Shown: positions 10,687-24,800, numbered from the stretch's first letter. The stretch is DNA of 64,000 nt from Halocafeteria seosinensis (GCA_001687465.1 LVLI01000633.1:40920-104919), one strand, 5' to 3'. Notes: generated from the letters alone by a model not told the origin. A program made the numbers and translations.

Positions 10687-11783
10687 GGAGCGTCGCTTTT
10701 TTGTTCGAAGGCGTTTGATAATTGCAGTTAAGAAATTGTGCCGTTAAGACGAAAGTCTGTTGCCAAATCAATGATCGGGGTGGAAAGTTCCCGCTGGGGA
10801 CTTCGGAAGTACAAGTACATACGTCGAAAGTGTGAAGTAAGGGGCTGGCAAACATCCAATCGAACTGATACAATTGGATAAATGGAGTTGGGTCGATTAC
10901 ATATCATGTGATAGAAGTTTCGGAAATATGCAACCGTAGATGATTGATTGTAACACAGTTAAGTAAATGAAATACGGATAATTTCATTTCTCCATCTCCA
11001 GTTCCAACAACTTTTAATGGGTCAATTTGTGCAACAGCTGCTGAACCGGATGAACGTCTATTCAGAGTACATTGTTCCATCATCCTCTCCGAGTTTCTTA
11101 TTTACTGCTGCAGTTTCCAATGGAGTCAGTCAACGCTAGTATACCGAACATACTGTAGCAATTATAATGCCAAAGCGAACACAAAGTGACTTACCTCCTC
11201 AGCCATCACTGACCTATGAGCTACACGTATTGTGGTAGAGGGTCACATTTGTCAAAAGTTTTCCCCACGGAATTCCAGCCGTAGCGGAGCTACAGCTCAA
11301 CATCATCAGACATCACATGAAAATTTAGTACCAGCAATGGTGGTGGGTTGTCCATAAAACAGACTGGCCGCATGAAACTCCCCATTTGGAAATGCTCTCA
11401 CTTAGTACCAAATACCATAGGTAATAGGAAATTCACTCTGGTACGTGTCCTTCTTGAAGATGTTCGCATCGCCTTCGTTTTGTGCCCATGCTTGGGATTC
11501 GCTTGCATGAGAGGCACTGAGCACTGTTTCCCCCGTTTTCATGGGTGATAGCTGTGGCAATCACATATTCCCTTAGGCGGAGTGCGTGTTACCATGTCTG
11601 CTTGGTAATTGTTGAATGTCCAACTTGTGCCCAGAGAAGACTGTGTGGGTGTGGTGATGCATACCAGATAGATATTTCCCACTAATGTACGAGCGTGTAT
11701 GCAACAAGGGATTCAGCACGAAAGGTGGTGGCGTTGCTAGTGCGTTTTGATGTGATGAACCACAGTATCACTAATGTGGTTTC
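10687..11783. other. Intergenic, no gene recognised
   Basis: About 1.1 kb upstream of both the unknown family member D (minus strand) and the first M8 gene (plus strand), so it should hold two divergent promoters. Open frames are short and unremarkable. No RNA gene or repeat was recognised. Confidence 0.45.
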
Positions 11784-14700
11784 ATGTGGGCGCAGGTTGA
11801 AGATTCTCGTAGAAGCAGGATGCAGACTGTGGTGGCATGCACTTTGCTGGCCATAATTCGAATTGGACACTTCTGCATCATAAACGCTGCGGTGATACAG
11901 TCTCAGGCTCACCAGGTGCCGGCTCTGGTGCACGAGGTATCGTCATCAGGCGTTCGATCATGGTAAGGTTACCTGTTGTAGTCAGATTTGCATATAGCAT
12001 ACAAATAGTGTATGTTGGATTTTGTACGTTACAGCGGGTTAAGCCATCCCCATATGAGAGACCTTACTGGCCCGTCAAGGATAGTCCCTCAAGTATATCC
12101 CCAAAACAAAATACAACCCGACCAACCTAAACGTGGAGCAAGGAAACTACAGGAAGGGAGCTTTATGTCTATCGATGAAGCTGAGAGACTTGGTAGGACA
12201 AGCAGTCTACGCATCACAGTAAGCTCCTTTGGGCCTTGGGATCGCATACTAGTTTGGTTTAGTTTGCACCCTTTCAACAGTTGTTATGGTCGGTTATCGA
12301 AGGCGGGGACCACAACGGGATTTCGCACCCTCGGCAGTGTAATGCAAAAGGTAGGTTGTGGCAAAAGTAGCATGCTTTACATTGACATCCGTGATATATT
12401 CCATTCAAGTTGTTTTGGTGCTGGAAACGTTCAGACCAAACTGTAGAGACTAGAGGGGCTGACAAGAAGTGCCCGTTCGACGCATCCGATTCCAACGAAT
12501 GTATTACGTGGAAATGCGACTCCCAGAACGTCATCAATCCTAGTGCGAATACCTTTGCTAGAAAGCGCTACTCGATAATGAAACGGACGACAGAATGGGT
12601 AAGCAACTGTTGGGTTGATTGCGTTCTATCGATACTATCTACCATATATGGTATGGGCTACTACCAGGCGAAGAACTATTGGGAACGGACATTACGGCTA
12701 AAACCAATCAACGACTCAATAGTAATTGGCGATAACGAAATGAATGCGTTTTCGCTCCCTGGTAGGTTGAATTGCTAATTTGAACAGCGTCATCAGCATT
12801 TTCATCAGTCCTGAATTCCAATACAGAATCGAGTAGAATCCAGAACGACACAGATTTGGTCGTTATAATGACCGCTAGACCTTCTCCTGAAATTTCTGTA
12901 GCAGGGTTTGCCACTTGCATTCAAAGTGACCAATATTCCCGATGCACAGTTGGGCAGTTCAATTGGGTTCCCGATGTTTTTGACCTGCAAAATGAGTTCG
13001 CTGATCATTCAATGAGAAAAGACCGCCACACTGCTGCTCATGAAATCGGCCATTTACTAGGTACGCTCCCACATGTCGTCGTCTCATCCAGTGTCAGGTA
13101 AACGCCAGTACTTTGATTTTGCGCATGATACTCATTGCAGGCGCGGTGCTTCTAGGAAACCAGCGAAATCATATAGACGACTTTGGAAACCGGCGGAACC
13201 TTGATGACATTGCTCTCATTTTACAAGAAAGTGATCACTACGAGAAAATGGTTAATAAAGTGAAAACACCTCGTGTTCTCAATGTCAGTCGAACTCAATT
13301 CAGTTGTCCCACTTTGGAAGGTGTAACTGTGGAAGATGTTCCTCTGGGCTTCGGGTCCCATTGGGAAGCCCGTCTTTTGGGTCCTGAATTCATGAGCTAC
13401 GGAGGAAGTTCGGGTGAAGTCTACATATCTGACCTGACTCTAGCTTTCTTGGAAGACACGAGTATGTATTTCTCTACAAAATGCTAAATTCCCATTGTTT
13501 CCGTAGGTTCGTGGTGTTGCAGACCAATTTCGAGCTAATTATTCAAACGCGGGTCTGCTGGTGAAGCCTCGGGAAGTCCCATTTCGCTTAGGAGGACCCC
13601 CATTTTTAACGCGAGGAACAGTAGAGCGTGAAGAGCCAGAAGTAGTTGAAAGTTCCGGAATGTTAACTTGGGGCAAAGGCGAAGGCTGTGACTTTGTCCT
13701 CAAATCTGCCAGAACGTGGTCGCAAGACTACAAGTGTGTTAAACACCAAGACCATGGATGCACTGCGGATAACAAAAACTCCGCAGTATGTTCTTTGCGC
13801 CTAGGATGGAAAGTAAGTGGCAAGATATAGAAAGGCACGGGGTAAAAAGCTAATGGTGAACCCAATTGTTTCCAGATTCAAGGTGACTACAGCTGTAGCT
13901 ATGGCACTAATACGAACCAGCTTTGCAGTACTTGTACTGATGGGACATGCCCTCTACCACAAATTTACCGGTATTTCAGTAGCGAAGAAGTGGACCACGC
14001 AGTGTCAGAGACTAACGTCGAAGGTTCCGAAGTATCTGTTGAGCAGTTAGGCGGATTTTCCAGCAGTATGGACTACGTACCTGTAAGCATCATTGGACAT
14101 GTAAGCGTTAGCTTGTAAACGACTCGTCACTGTCAATGCACAGGTGCGAGTGAAATTTTGGAACTGTCGGGATCTTAAGTCCGGCGTCAATACCACCACC
14201 AGAGCGGACACCGGTGGTGCAAATATTGATCTTGGGGAGCTGACTGGTGGTATTCTACCTCACGTAGAGAATTTTGGGGGACAAGAACACTGCGCTACAT
14301 GCAGATGTTTTGAGTCAACTCTTAGAGAACTGACTTCCTTTGCATTTGATCCACGGTTTCCCAAACTTGGTTTATGCTATCGTGCCAACTGCTTCCGGAA
14401 AGACTATCTGCAAGTTGCAATTCGCAACCAATTGGGTGGTGTCAGCTGGTATAAATGCCCACAAAAGGGTGGGAAGATCATTTTGGCTGGTTTTACAGGT
14501 TCTTTGAGATGTCCTGACTCCTCGGTATTTTGTACTCATGAGCACGCTACTGGAGTTAAATATCCGGAAACAGGTGCGAGTGTTTTGAAATTGTTGCCGG
14601 TACAGAGCCAAGCTCATGTGTGAACAAGTGTCCAATGCAGACCCTATGCTGGAAATCATTGTTTATGCTATACTAGGAGGCATTGCATTGCTGTTCATGT

Positions 14701-16118
14701 GTATATGCTGTGGTCCGAATTGGCGGAACAAAGTGAGTTGGAATCTCAGTGGTAGTGTTACCTTGGTCACCGCCAGTCAGTGTACGGCCCAACTGTGTGC
14801 AGCTGGTTGCTTCCTGTAAGCGATGTTGCGGAGTGACCCAATTCGATAAAACATATCGAAGTCGCAGTAGTGAAGCCATCTTAATCTTTCGTCCGGAAAG
14901 ACGAATAGGAATCGCACTGCTAATGGTGAACTGCTTAATGCTTTCTACCGGCATTTCTATCTTTGCTTTAGCAATCTACGGTATGATCGACGGTATCATT
15001 TCTACCTCTGCCATTCCTCTAGCTGTAGGAGGAATTCTCATGATATTGCTATCGGTATTGGGGATGATAGGTGGCTTGAAAGTAGCCCGAGGTCCGAGCT
15101 GTTGCGCCATCGTATTTTTTTATGGTTCACTTTCGGTGCTTCTTAGCCTCCTGTGGTTTCTCATTTATTTATTAGTTTTCCCTGGTAAGTGAAGTTTACA
15201 GCTTGATTCTTCAGTTTCCAACATAGGGTGTGCCTTGTTTCCAGACTCGTGGAGTATACATACGGAGCAAAACCTTGAGGTGTGTGTGTGTGTGTGTGTG
15301 TATGTCAAGAGCAGGAATTAGGTAAGATGACTAGTCTTAGTTTACCTTCGCAGCTATACAGCGATATGTTTCCACACAAAGTTAATGAGAACCTTTCGAC
15401 GGAGCAGCAGGCGGAACAGCTAGAAAATTTCTTGAAGAGCAATAGCACAATACTGTTAGGTGGGGGATTCGCTCTGTTTTGTGTGTATCTATGCAACATA
15501 CTTCTAACCATGACAGCACTGGGGAAACGGGCAGTCGTTGCTGTCAATTATACGTTGCTCAATCATGTATTGTGGATACTAGGTGTTCTCACGGTCGGAA
15601 TCGGAGCTTCATTTGCTATTTTGCAAGGCTCGTTTGCTACGGAAGAGCAATTGCCGTATGTGATCGTAGCTGCGGGTTTAGTCGCAACTGTTTCTGGTAT
15701 CATTGGCATCGTGGGAGCATTTAAGAAAAGTCTAGCGCTGACAGTTCTGAACTTAGCAATACTGCTCTGTGTGCTCGGAATTATGCTCGCAGCTGTGGTG
15801 CTCGCATTCCAACGCAGTGAAGAAATCAGGGGGAAAGTTGACAGCATGAGCGCTACAGAGAAGCAAAAACTTGGAGAAGACTTGGGTTTTGCGACTTTAT
15901 CAGATAAACAGCTCCAAGAAGAACTAGAACAGTTCTTCCGGCGAATCGGAATGTCCTTCGCTGTTTCGATCGTCCTGCTAGTGTTCCTTTTTGTCTCGGG
16001 AATTTTCTACGCAAAGTACGCAAAGGAGTGGAATAAAAAACTATTCCGCGTCAATCATCGTGCAATCCAAAGTGACGAGCGCCGTCCGAGCCAACCAATG
16101 GCTGATGAAGCAACGTAG
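11784..16118 (+). CDS. Leishmanolysin-like (M8) metallopeptidase with polytopic C-terminal domain, copy 1
   Basis: Predicted membrane-anchored secreted zinc protease, about 1,150-1,200 residues in some 15 exons. Order: signal peptide (MQTVVACTLLAII...), pro-region exon with CGLSHP, exons ending RQCNAK and TTEW, then the catalytic domain. Zinc motif HEIGH is at 13039-13053, followed by EDVPLGFGSHWEARLLG (likely third histidine), the Met-turn PEFMSYGG and ISDLTLAFLEDT. The order HExxH, HWE, EFM and LAFLEDT is diagnostic of peptidase family M8. Next come cysteine-rich segments (WGKGEGCDF, RFWNCRD-type, GGQEHCATCRCF), one transmembrane helix (exon ending CCGPNWRNK), a three-helix block at about 14800-15190 and a four-helix block at 15354-16118. 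There is no intron between HExxH and the preceding VAG motif, unlike copies 3-5. The start could instead be the ATG at 11820. Confidence 0.8.
15280..15301 (+). repeat. (GT)n run forming the 5' splice site of an intron in M8 copy 1
   Basis: An uninterrupted TG/GT run begins immediately after the coding sequence ...AACCTTGAG. In copy 2 the same position is an ordinary donor (CTAGAG then GTACGT). The intron must therefore start inside or at the edge of the microsatellite; the acceptor is CTTCGCAG ending at 15353. Confidence 0.7.
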
Positions 16119-16809
16119 TGTGGTAGCGCGGTGAACCGTGCTATCACAGTCTGTACCCAGTACCGTAAAGTTGGTTCTTGAGGAAAACCACAATGTAGGG
16201 GAACCACGCGGTCAAGCCCGGAAACGTAGTTAGAATGTACAGCCGTATGAACGTGCGCTGTGGTGGATTCCTGGAGAATTGTCGGAGCAACGGGGTTGAA
16301 GACTGTCTAGCCAGCGCACTGTGCACTATGACAACGCCGTCTTGCGACCTGTCTTCCTCGGAGCATTGCGTACGAGCAATAAGGATAGAAACGTCGAGAT
16401 GATTGGTTGGTAAAGCGCACGTTGCTTCGATAACTTTTAAACACGTTGCTACTGCGAAGGAATATCGAATTAACGGTCGGGAGCCACAAACAAAAACGAA
16501 GTTCCAAGTTCGTTTCGATCATCTCGTGCTTTCGTCGCACCACCGGGCTTGTCCTTGCATACAGACTGCATTCCAGCAGGACATATAGCTCCTCTTGCTG
16601 TTTATGCGTTCGGTGAAGGTGACCATATCTATTGTGGTTTGGTTATAGAGTAAGCGTAGACTGCAGCGAGCGCCATTACCGGCAGTTGAGCTGAGCATTG
16701 GACTCCGGAAGCGGCAGTTACTTGAGTCGAGTTCAAGGAAAAGAAGCCATCCACAATATTGTATAATCCGGGTTGTCCATCGCATGCGGCACTCTCTGAG
16801 TACAACGTC
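16119..16809. other. Intergenic between M8 copies 1 and 2
   Basis: About 690 bases holding the end of copy 1 and the promoter of copy 2. Open frames here do not match any part of the M8 family, and no further feature was recognised. The copy 2 frame extends upstream to about 16759 without a splice site, so its start is not certain. Confidence 0.4.
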
Positions 16810-19800
16810 ATGACCTTGTCGCCACCGAGGAACGAAGAGCGAGAAACAGTGCGAAAGCTGCAGCTGGTATTGCTGACCGGAATGATACCGACGATTTTGT
16901 GTGTGCAAGGAGTCAATGTGGATTCCACGTTTCACCAGCGCAATTTGCAGAACGAGAAACAAGGCCCTCTCTCGGGTGGGCGGCCATGGTACGTGTAACT
17001 TCCAGCTCCCGAAATCATGATGACGGTAGATTCAGGCTTTCCCGTCGTTTCGCACTATTCAGTGGTTTAAGTGATGCGAAGACTTTGGAGAGTCTTGATA
17101 GACCCCCCTCAGTTGTACGTCAAGCGTACCCACAAAAAGATGATTTCCCAACGCTGAGCTCGACGAGAGACAGAGAAAGGGAATTGTCTTCAAATGGTGA
17201 CGAGAGCACCGACACATTCTTGCCTATTGGTGAAGCAGAAGAGAGAGGAGAAACTGACTACATTCGAATCAAGGTAGGCAAGCATCTATTTATTCCTTGC
17301 CGAACCATTCAGTTCATACGTGCTTGAGAACGCAGCTGATATGGGACGTGATTGATTCTGGTGACCACAACGGCGAAAACCACCCGCGTCAATGCAATGA
17401 AAAAGGTGAGTAAACGTTGCGACGTGCTCCCATCCTCTTGAGTATGCGCCGACCAACTCGTTCGCAGGTGATACGGTTGAAGCTAAAGGGAAGGATGAAC
17501 CCTGTAATTACGACTCGAACGACTGCATTGAGTGGGAGTGTAATGGCGACAATGTTGTGAATCCAAAAGCTAGCGCGGGAGCTAAGAAACGCTACTCGAT
17601 TATGAAGGAGAGAACAGAGTGGGTAAGTCTGGTGATTTTTGAGGCCACTGGATTTTCGATAACTATTTGATGCATACAACTGCAGGCGAAGCAATTCTGG
17701 GAGCGGACCGTGAGGCTAAAACCAATAAACGACTCTGAGCATCGAACAAAGCATTCTGGACGAGTTTTCATTGAGTGCGTGCTATGGGTAGTGAAGTAAT
17801 CAGAGTCATCCGTGTGATTATTATCCTGCGTTATACAGACAACCAAAGCGTTCATAATGATACGGACATGGTTATTATAATGACTGCTAGGCCGTCTCCT
17901 GAGGTATCCATTGCTGGGTTCGCAAGTTGTTTGCAGTGCGATCAACATTACCGGTGCACAGTCGGTCAGTTTAACTGGGTACCGGATGTATTTGACACCC
18001 TAAATCCAAATTCAGACAATGCAATCAGGAGTGATAGACACACGGCTACACATGAAATTGCGCATTTGTTAGGTTAGCAGTGTCGTCTCACCCGCTCTGC
18101 TCTGTACATTTTCATGTACCGGTCAAATTGACGCTGCAGGGGCCGTACTTCTGGGTTCATCGCGCAACGTAATCGATGAAAAGGGCAATCGGCTTAGCGC
18201 GGAAGAATTTGCTCCAATTGTAGTAGACGAGAGCGAACATTACAAGAAAAGTGTGAACCAAGTTAACACTACCCGTGTTCTCAGTACCGCCAGATCTCAA
18301 CTTAACTGCGAGAGCTTGGAGGGAGTGACAGTGGAGGATGTAGAACTAGGAGCCGCTGCTCATTGGGAGTCTCGAATCCTTGGGCCTGAGTTCATGAGTT
18401 ATGGTGGAGCGTCAGGAGAAGTATACATATCTGACCTTACTCTAGCGTTCTTAGAAGATACCAGTAGGTGTACTGCAAACTTTGCTATTGTATGAGTTCT
18501 TAACTTGCTTGAGCATGCGTCACGAGCAGATCAATTTCGAGTGAATTATTCCAACGCGGGGTTACTTGTGCAACCTACTGAGGTTTCATTTCGTCTTGGA
18601 GGACCCCTTTTCTTGGCAAGGGGAACTGTTACTAGAGAGGAACCTCCAGAGCCTGATACTCCAGGTACACTTACGTGGGGTAAAATGGAGGGCTGTACCT
18701 TTGTCAAGGGATCAGCAAGAAATTGGCCGGCTCAGTATAACTGCTTTAAACACCAAGAGTTTGGATGCACCCCTGACAACAAAAACTCGGCCGTATGCAC
18801 TCTTAACTGGGAGCTGCTGGTATGACTGCCTTTGCCTGATTTAAGGTGCTAAATGTTTGTTCAACATTGGATGTTAGCGTTTTGAATGCAGGACGATGGA
18901 GTGGATTCTTGCTATTGGGATGAAGAGAATAGGGAGAAGAGTTGCACTTCATTCTCTGGCGAACTTCCCAAGATGTATCAGTATTTTTCATCGGACGAAG
19001 TAGCAACCGCTCTGACGAATGTTAACGTGGACGTTTCAAAAATCAAGGTGTCCAATTTAGGGGGTTTCTCGAGAAGCATGGATTATGTGTCTGTAGGTTG
19101 ATGTACCATGTATTGCGGGGGATGATGGTGCTTGTACCCGAGAGTGGTTTCTGATTTTCATCGCAGGTACAAGTTAAGTTTTGGAACTGTCGGGACGTAA
19201 AGTCCTCGCTAAATACGTCCTCAAAAGACGATACAGGCTTAGGTATCGATTTAGGGGGTATAGCGGGGTCCATACTCCCGGATATGGAACGATTTGGGGG
19301 CCAAGAACATTGCGCAACTTGTCGGTGTTTTGAGTCTTCACTGCGAGAATTAACATCTTTCGCCTTCAGCCCCAAGTTTCCAAAGTTCGGTCTGTGCTAT
19401 CGAGCGAATTGCTTCCGTCGGGACTACCTTCAGGTCGCCGTTCGGAACCAGTTGGGCGGTGTGAGCTGGTACAAGTGTCCGCAGAACGGCGGCAAGATCT
19501 ATTTAGCTGGATTCACTGGTGCTTTGCACTGTCCGGATGCTGTGGCCTTCTGCAAGCACGAAGAAATTACAGGGATAAAGTACCCGGAAACAAGTATGTC
19601 AGAGTGTTGCTACTATGAATTACCGGCGTCATGGTTTCAGTGTTTAAGCTGCAGATCCTGTTGTTGAGTTTGTGGTATTCTCTGTTCTGGGGGGTGTCGC
19701 CTTGGCATTTCTTTGTATCGGCTGTGGTCCGAATTGGAGGGAAAATGTACGTTCGTCCGTTCGCGACCTCCGTCTATCAGTCTTTCTCAAGATGTGTACC

Positions 19801-21158
19801 TGGCTTTGTATTGGTGCAGCTGATTACGTGGTGTAAACGCCGCTGTGGTGTAATTCAATTCGACTTGAGATCGCGTAAGAAGAAAACTCCCGAGCTGTTT
19901 GTACCGGAAAAGAGAACAGGGTTAGCAATGCTACTGCTGAATGGATTAGTTTTATCTGTTGGAATCATACTGCTGTTTATGGCGATTTATGGAATGGCGG
20001 AGGGCATTATTTCCACGTCTGCAATACCGCTGGTCACAGGAGGAATTTTTGCCATGGTGATAGCGCTCATCGGTATGGTCAGTGGACTCAAAGTGGCCCG
20101 AGGGCCTAGCTGCTGCACTGTAGCTTTCTTTTATATCACGCTGGGTGTAGTTCTCTCGCTTTTGTGGTTCTTGCTCTATCTTTTGGCCTTCCCTGGTATG
20201 TAGATACCGAAATTCTGTCTCTGATCCTGCGTCAAACCAGTTCCGTTTTTATTTCCAGACTCATGGGAGGAACATGCCAAGGACAACCTAGAGGTACGTG
20301 CGGTTATCACATTGGAAGGTAGCGAGCTGTTTAGGTTTATCTGTCAGTGCAACTATTTGTGTTTGCCTCTTCTTCGTGCAGCTCTACCGAGATATGTTTC
20401 CTAATCAGGTTGATGACGATGCCACAACGGATCAGCAAGCGCAGCAGCTAGCAGAGTTCCTAAAGCGAAAGAGCGTGGTAATCATCAACGGTGGATTTGT
20501 CGTCTTGGCAGTTTACTTGATGAACTTGGGGCTCACAGTGCGGGTCCTCGGTCCTCGTTCATTGGTTGCGACAAATTACACCCTTCTAAACAATGTCTTA
20601 TGGATATTAGGCCTCTTAACGTTTGCTATTGGCACAGCGTTTGCTGCACTTCAGGGATCATTTGCAACCGAGGATAAGTTACCTGAACTGATCATGGCCG
20701 TGGGAGGGATAGCTACTGTAGCGGGAATGCTAGGAACTATCGGCGCGTTCAAGAAGAACTTATTCCTGTGCACCGTGAACGTCTTGATCCTTCTTGGGCT
20801 ATTAGGAGTAATGATAGCCTCCGTCGTGATCGCCTTTCAGAGAAGCGAACAAATAAAAGAAGAGGTTAAGAACATGAGTGCTGAGGAAAAGCGGCAAATC
20901 GGTGAGGATATGGGCTTTGCCACTCTCTCCGACCAGCAGCTAGAGGAAGAACTGGAACAAGCACTTCGAAGAATTGGAATGTCGTTCGCTGTGTCAATCA
21001 TATTGGTTTTGTTGCTGCTTATTTCGGGCATCTTCTATTTGAAGTATGCGAAGGAGTGGAAAACGAGGGTGAAGCGTGTCGAGATCAGATCCGACAAAGA
21101 AAAAGCAACGGGTCGTGCTGAGGATATCAACGGAGTCAACGGCAAAGAGGATCAGTGA
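16810..21158 (+). CDS. Leishmanolysin-like (M8) metallopeptidase with polytopic C-terminal domain, copy 2 (frameshift present)
   Basis: Same architecture as copy 1: signal peptide (KLQLVLLTGMIPTILCVQG), CGLSDAK pro-exon, DDIEWEC-type exon, HEIAH zinc motif at 18051-18065, AHWESRILGPEFM, LAFLEDT, WGKMEGCTF, GGQEHCATCRCF, single helix ending CGPNWREN, three-helix block at 19820-20200 and four-helix block at 20382-21158. As in copy 1, the segment VSIAGFASC is continuous and the last block is split off by an intron after DNLE. In the exon after ...RTVRLKPINDS (17695-17776) the frame is shifted by one base relative to all sister genes, and the following exon needs the shifted frame. Everything after that is open. 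So this is either a very young pseudogene, a sequencing error, or uses splicing I cannot see. Confidence 0.7.
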
Positions 21159-21864
21159 TGGTGAACCTTTACGTAAAGTGTTTGTTTGTGTGGATACTGC
21201 CGTAAACGCTTCATAGCGAAAATGCACATGGTGATGCACACGTACATCTCTATCGCGGGACTCCAGATTCTGGCAACTTGCCGGTATGAAGATCGTTGCT
21301 CATTTCTCCCATGAGAATACGTCTCCGAGTTCTCACCACGTGACCAAGAACTGTATAAATCATGGAAACGCAAACTTCCCGTCATTCCTGACTCGCCTAC
21401 TTCCTTCGTGTGACTTGTGCGACTTCCTGCTTCAAACACTTGCACGTCACCTTGTTCGAATATCCGAAATTGACCGGTTTGGCAAACAACGCTCAAGCAA
21501 ATTGTGGTTAGAGCAAAGACTCTAAGCTACTTTGGGACACAATTCAAACGGTTGAGAATCTGACATCGGTGAATAGAAGCTTGTTTGTCTGCATTCGTAC
21601 GCTCGTGCAAAAGCGAGCAATTTCGTGGTCTTGCTGTACCTATACTAGATACATTACACTACGCGCTAAAGAGCATCATTTTCCATTCTCTCTTGTTGCA
21701 CAATTGGAGAGCCCTTGACGGGGTGACTTTCGGCTCCAAGCTAGCCATATCGGGTTTCGTTTCTTTCCGCGCCGTCCGAAGAAAACCAGCTTGTTTCCCA
21801 GCAGCTACGTCGGTTACTGCCAAGCATCCCACCGCAGGTGCTACAGAACAGACATAAAATTGAT
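21159..21864. other. Intergenic between M8 copies 2 and 3
   Basis: About 700 bases with short open frames only. It should contain the copy 3 promoter. No repeats or RNA genes seen. Confidence 0.4.
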
Positions 21865-24800
21865 ATGCGAAGCACTGTGGTTCACGATAGCTCTATGGGA
21901 CACTCGCCAAGAGCACTGGAAGGTCTAACAGTTGTGTTGATGACGTGCTATTTGTGGTCATCTTCACTGGTGGCCGGTGTGCATGTGCATCCCCAAAGAT
22001 CCCTCGAAGAAGCGAAGGGGAACGATGGACTTGTGAAAGGTCGTTCATGGTAAGAGTCATTCCGAATGCTGCTCGATGCAGAAGGTCCACCTGTGAATTC
22101 ATTTTGTGCTTATGGTCGGTGTGACAACAGCGGTTTGAGTGATCCTGCACTGAAGAGGGAATTGGTTACACCTGCCACGAAGGTGCACCAGGAATATCCA
22201 TATCCACGCCAGTTTCAGGAGGCAGGGAGTCGACAGCTCGACCATGATTTCATGCCGATTCAAGAGGCAGAAGAACAAGGGATGACGAGCGAAATTCGTA
22301 TTCGGGTACGCGGCTTCCCCATAGTCTTTAAGAGGTTGCCATTTTTTACACCCGCAATTTGTGCTACCTGGTACCTCCTTGGCAGCTTGTATGGGATGTC
22401 ATCCAAAACGGGGATACGTACGATGGGGATGCGCAACAATGCAATTACATAGGTATGTTTGACCGATATGTTTGGAGCGCGAGGAGCGGATGATGGTTTG
22501 GGATTGTGTAGCCGACTACAGGACAACCAATCGCTCTGCCGGATCCTATTAACGATCAGAACTCATGGACTGATGATCCATGCCCCAGCGAAGAATTCAT
22601 GGTCCATGCAAATGATGAGAAGGCCTCTAGCCAAGCCAAAAAAGCGGCAGAAGAGCGTTTTGCTTTGATGAAGCGACGCACTGAGTGGGTAAGACAATAA
22701 CAAGACCCGTTTTGTGTGTGCGTGTCTTTGTCAAGGGTACTTGTTTCTTCCGCAGGCTGCATCTTACTGGGAAAACACACTTCGTGTCAAGCCTGTAGAT
22801 AACGAAATTGTCATTGACTCCAATGCCCTCGTGAGGAATCATGTGGAGTTGCCCGAAGGTATATTTGTACCGGATTCTAATGGAATGTGCACATGCCTGA
22901 CAGATGTATTCTGGTAGTGCAGAACAAAAGGTTCACAACAATACAGACCTAGTAGTGATCATGACCGCTAGACCTGTTCCTTTCAAGAGTGTGGCCGGTA
23001 TGTAACGACTGTTCGCTTTACTTGAGCAAGTCCGTCGGTCTCTGTATATCGTATTTGTAAGTACTGACAGGTTACGCGAGCTGTATGCAACGTGACCAAT
23101 ATGGTAGATGTACTGTTGGGAGATTTAATTGGGTTCCTGATTTGTTTGAAGTAACAAATCCCAACGCTGATAACAACATTCGTTCTGAGCGTCATACGGC
23201 GGCCCATGAATTCGCTCATTTGTTTGGTGAGTGCGTGTGTCGTCGTTCGAGTTCTTCACGAGTGCTTGATTTGGTGTTCCTGTGTACTCCAGACGCTGTT
23301 CTGCTAGGCAATGAAGACGCGGGAACAAGGATTCACATTGATGAAAACGGAAATACTAAATCGTTTGATGATATTGCTTTCAATGCATGGGATAGTGATC
23401 ACTACAGAAAGACAGTCGCTAAGATTAAGACGGAACGAGTGCTGGAGGTTTCCCGAAAGCATTTTGACTGTCCGAATCTAGCGGGAGTTGCTTTGGAAGA
23501 TGTTCCTCTCGGAGCGGGTGCTCACTGGGAATCCAGAATTCTTGGCCCAGAATTTATGAGCTACGGGAGTGCATCTGGGGAAGTATATATATCCGACCTT
23601 ACCCTTGCTTTCCTGGAAGACACCAGTATGTTGATTACCAGTTGGTATGATGTTTTTCAGCCAGAAAAGGATATGCTAATTGACACACAGATCAATACGT
23701 CGTAAACTATACTCGAGGAGGCTTATTTGTTGAATCGCCACAGGTTCCGTTCACTTTAGGCGGTCCAAGTTTTCTCTTCGCTGGCACTGTGAAGAGGGAA
23801 GATCCACCTGAACCTCTTTCTCCTGGAGCCTTAACATGGGGTCGGGGAGAAGGATGTTCGTTCTTGAATGAATCTGCGAGAGACTGGCCGGATCGGTATA
23901 AGTGTTTGAAACATCAAGAGTATGGGTGTACACCGGATAACAAGAACTCTGCAGTTTGCGCCCTGAAGACTGGATGGACGGTACGATACGATAAGTCACC
24001 TAATTGTTGTGCTTTCTTGTTCAATGAATTGGTATTGCTGTTCCACAGCTCGATCGAAAGTTTTCTTGTGGAGAATTTGATGTAGCTACTGGATGGCATA
24101 TTTGTCAGCAAGTGGACGACTCGAACTGTGAATCTGGTGATTGTGTTTTACCGGAAATGTACCGGTATTTTACACAAGATGAAGTCGCTGCTGCCTTTTC
24201 CAATACGGATGTCGATTCATCTGATGTCGACGTAGTGCGGCTCGGTGGATTTTCATCAAGCATGGATTATGCTCCCGTATGTATCTGGCTACATCCTTAC
24301 AGTAATTTTTCAGATGGTGTTGGCGAGTTGTTGTATGCCATGTCTTGGCGCACAGGTTCCAATGCGGTTCTGGAACTGTCGCGATCGAACGCCGGCTACC
24401 AACGGGAGCTTACCAGACAGTGCTGAAGGCGTGGGCATTGACTTGGCTAAGTATACACTTGATGTAGTGGGACAGATGGAGAAGAGAGGAGGCCAGAAAC
24501 ACTGCAAGCATTGCCGATGCTTCGTGTCCAGTCTTCGAGAAGTAACATCTTTCGCTTTCAGCTCTGGACCGACCCCATTCGGTCTCTGCTACCGTGCTAA
24601 TTGTGTCCGCAGAGACTATCTACAGTTCGGCATCACTAATCAGCTGGGAGGCGTCAGTTGGTATAAATGCCCTGATGAAGGTGGACAGGTCTTTATTGCT
24701 GGGTTTGCCGGAACATTCCACTGTCCCAATGCTCGACAATTTTGCGCAATCGAATCAATCAGTGGAATTAAATATCCGGAGACTGGTAAGACTATTAATG

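Noticed and set aside
22459..22668. Open frame repeated almost identically at 26827-27036, apparently a conserved small gene
   Set aside because: It is an out-of-frame reading of M8 exon 4; the correct frame (DDPCPSEEFM...RRTEW) is conserved in all copies.
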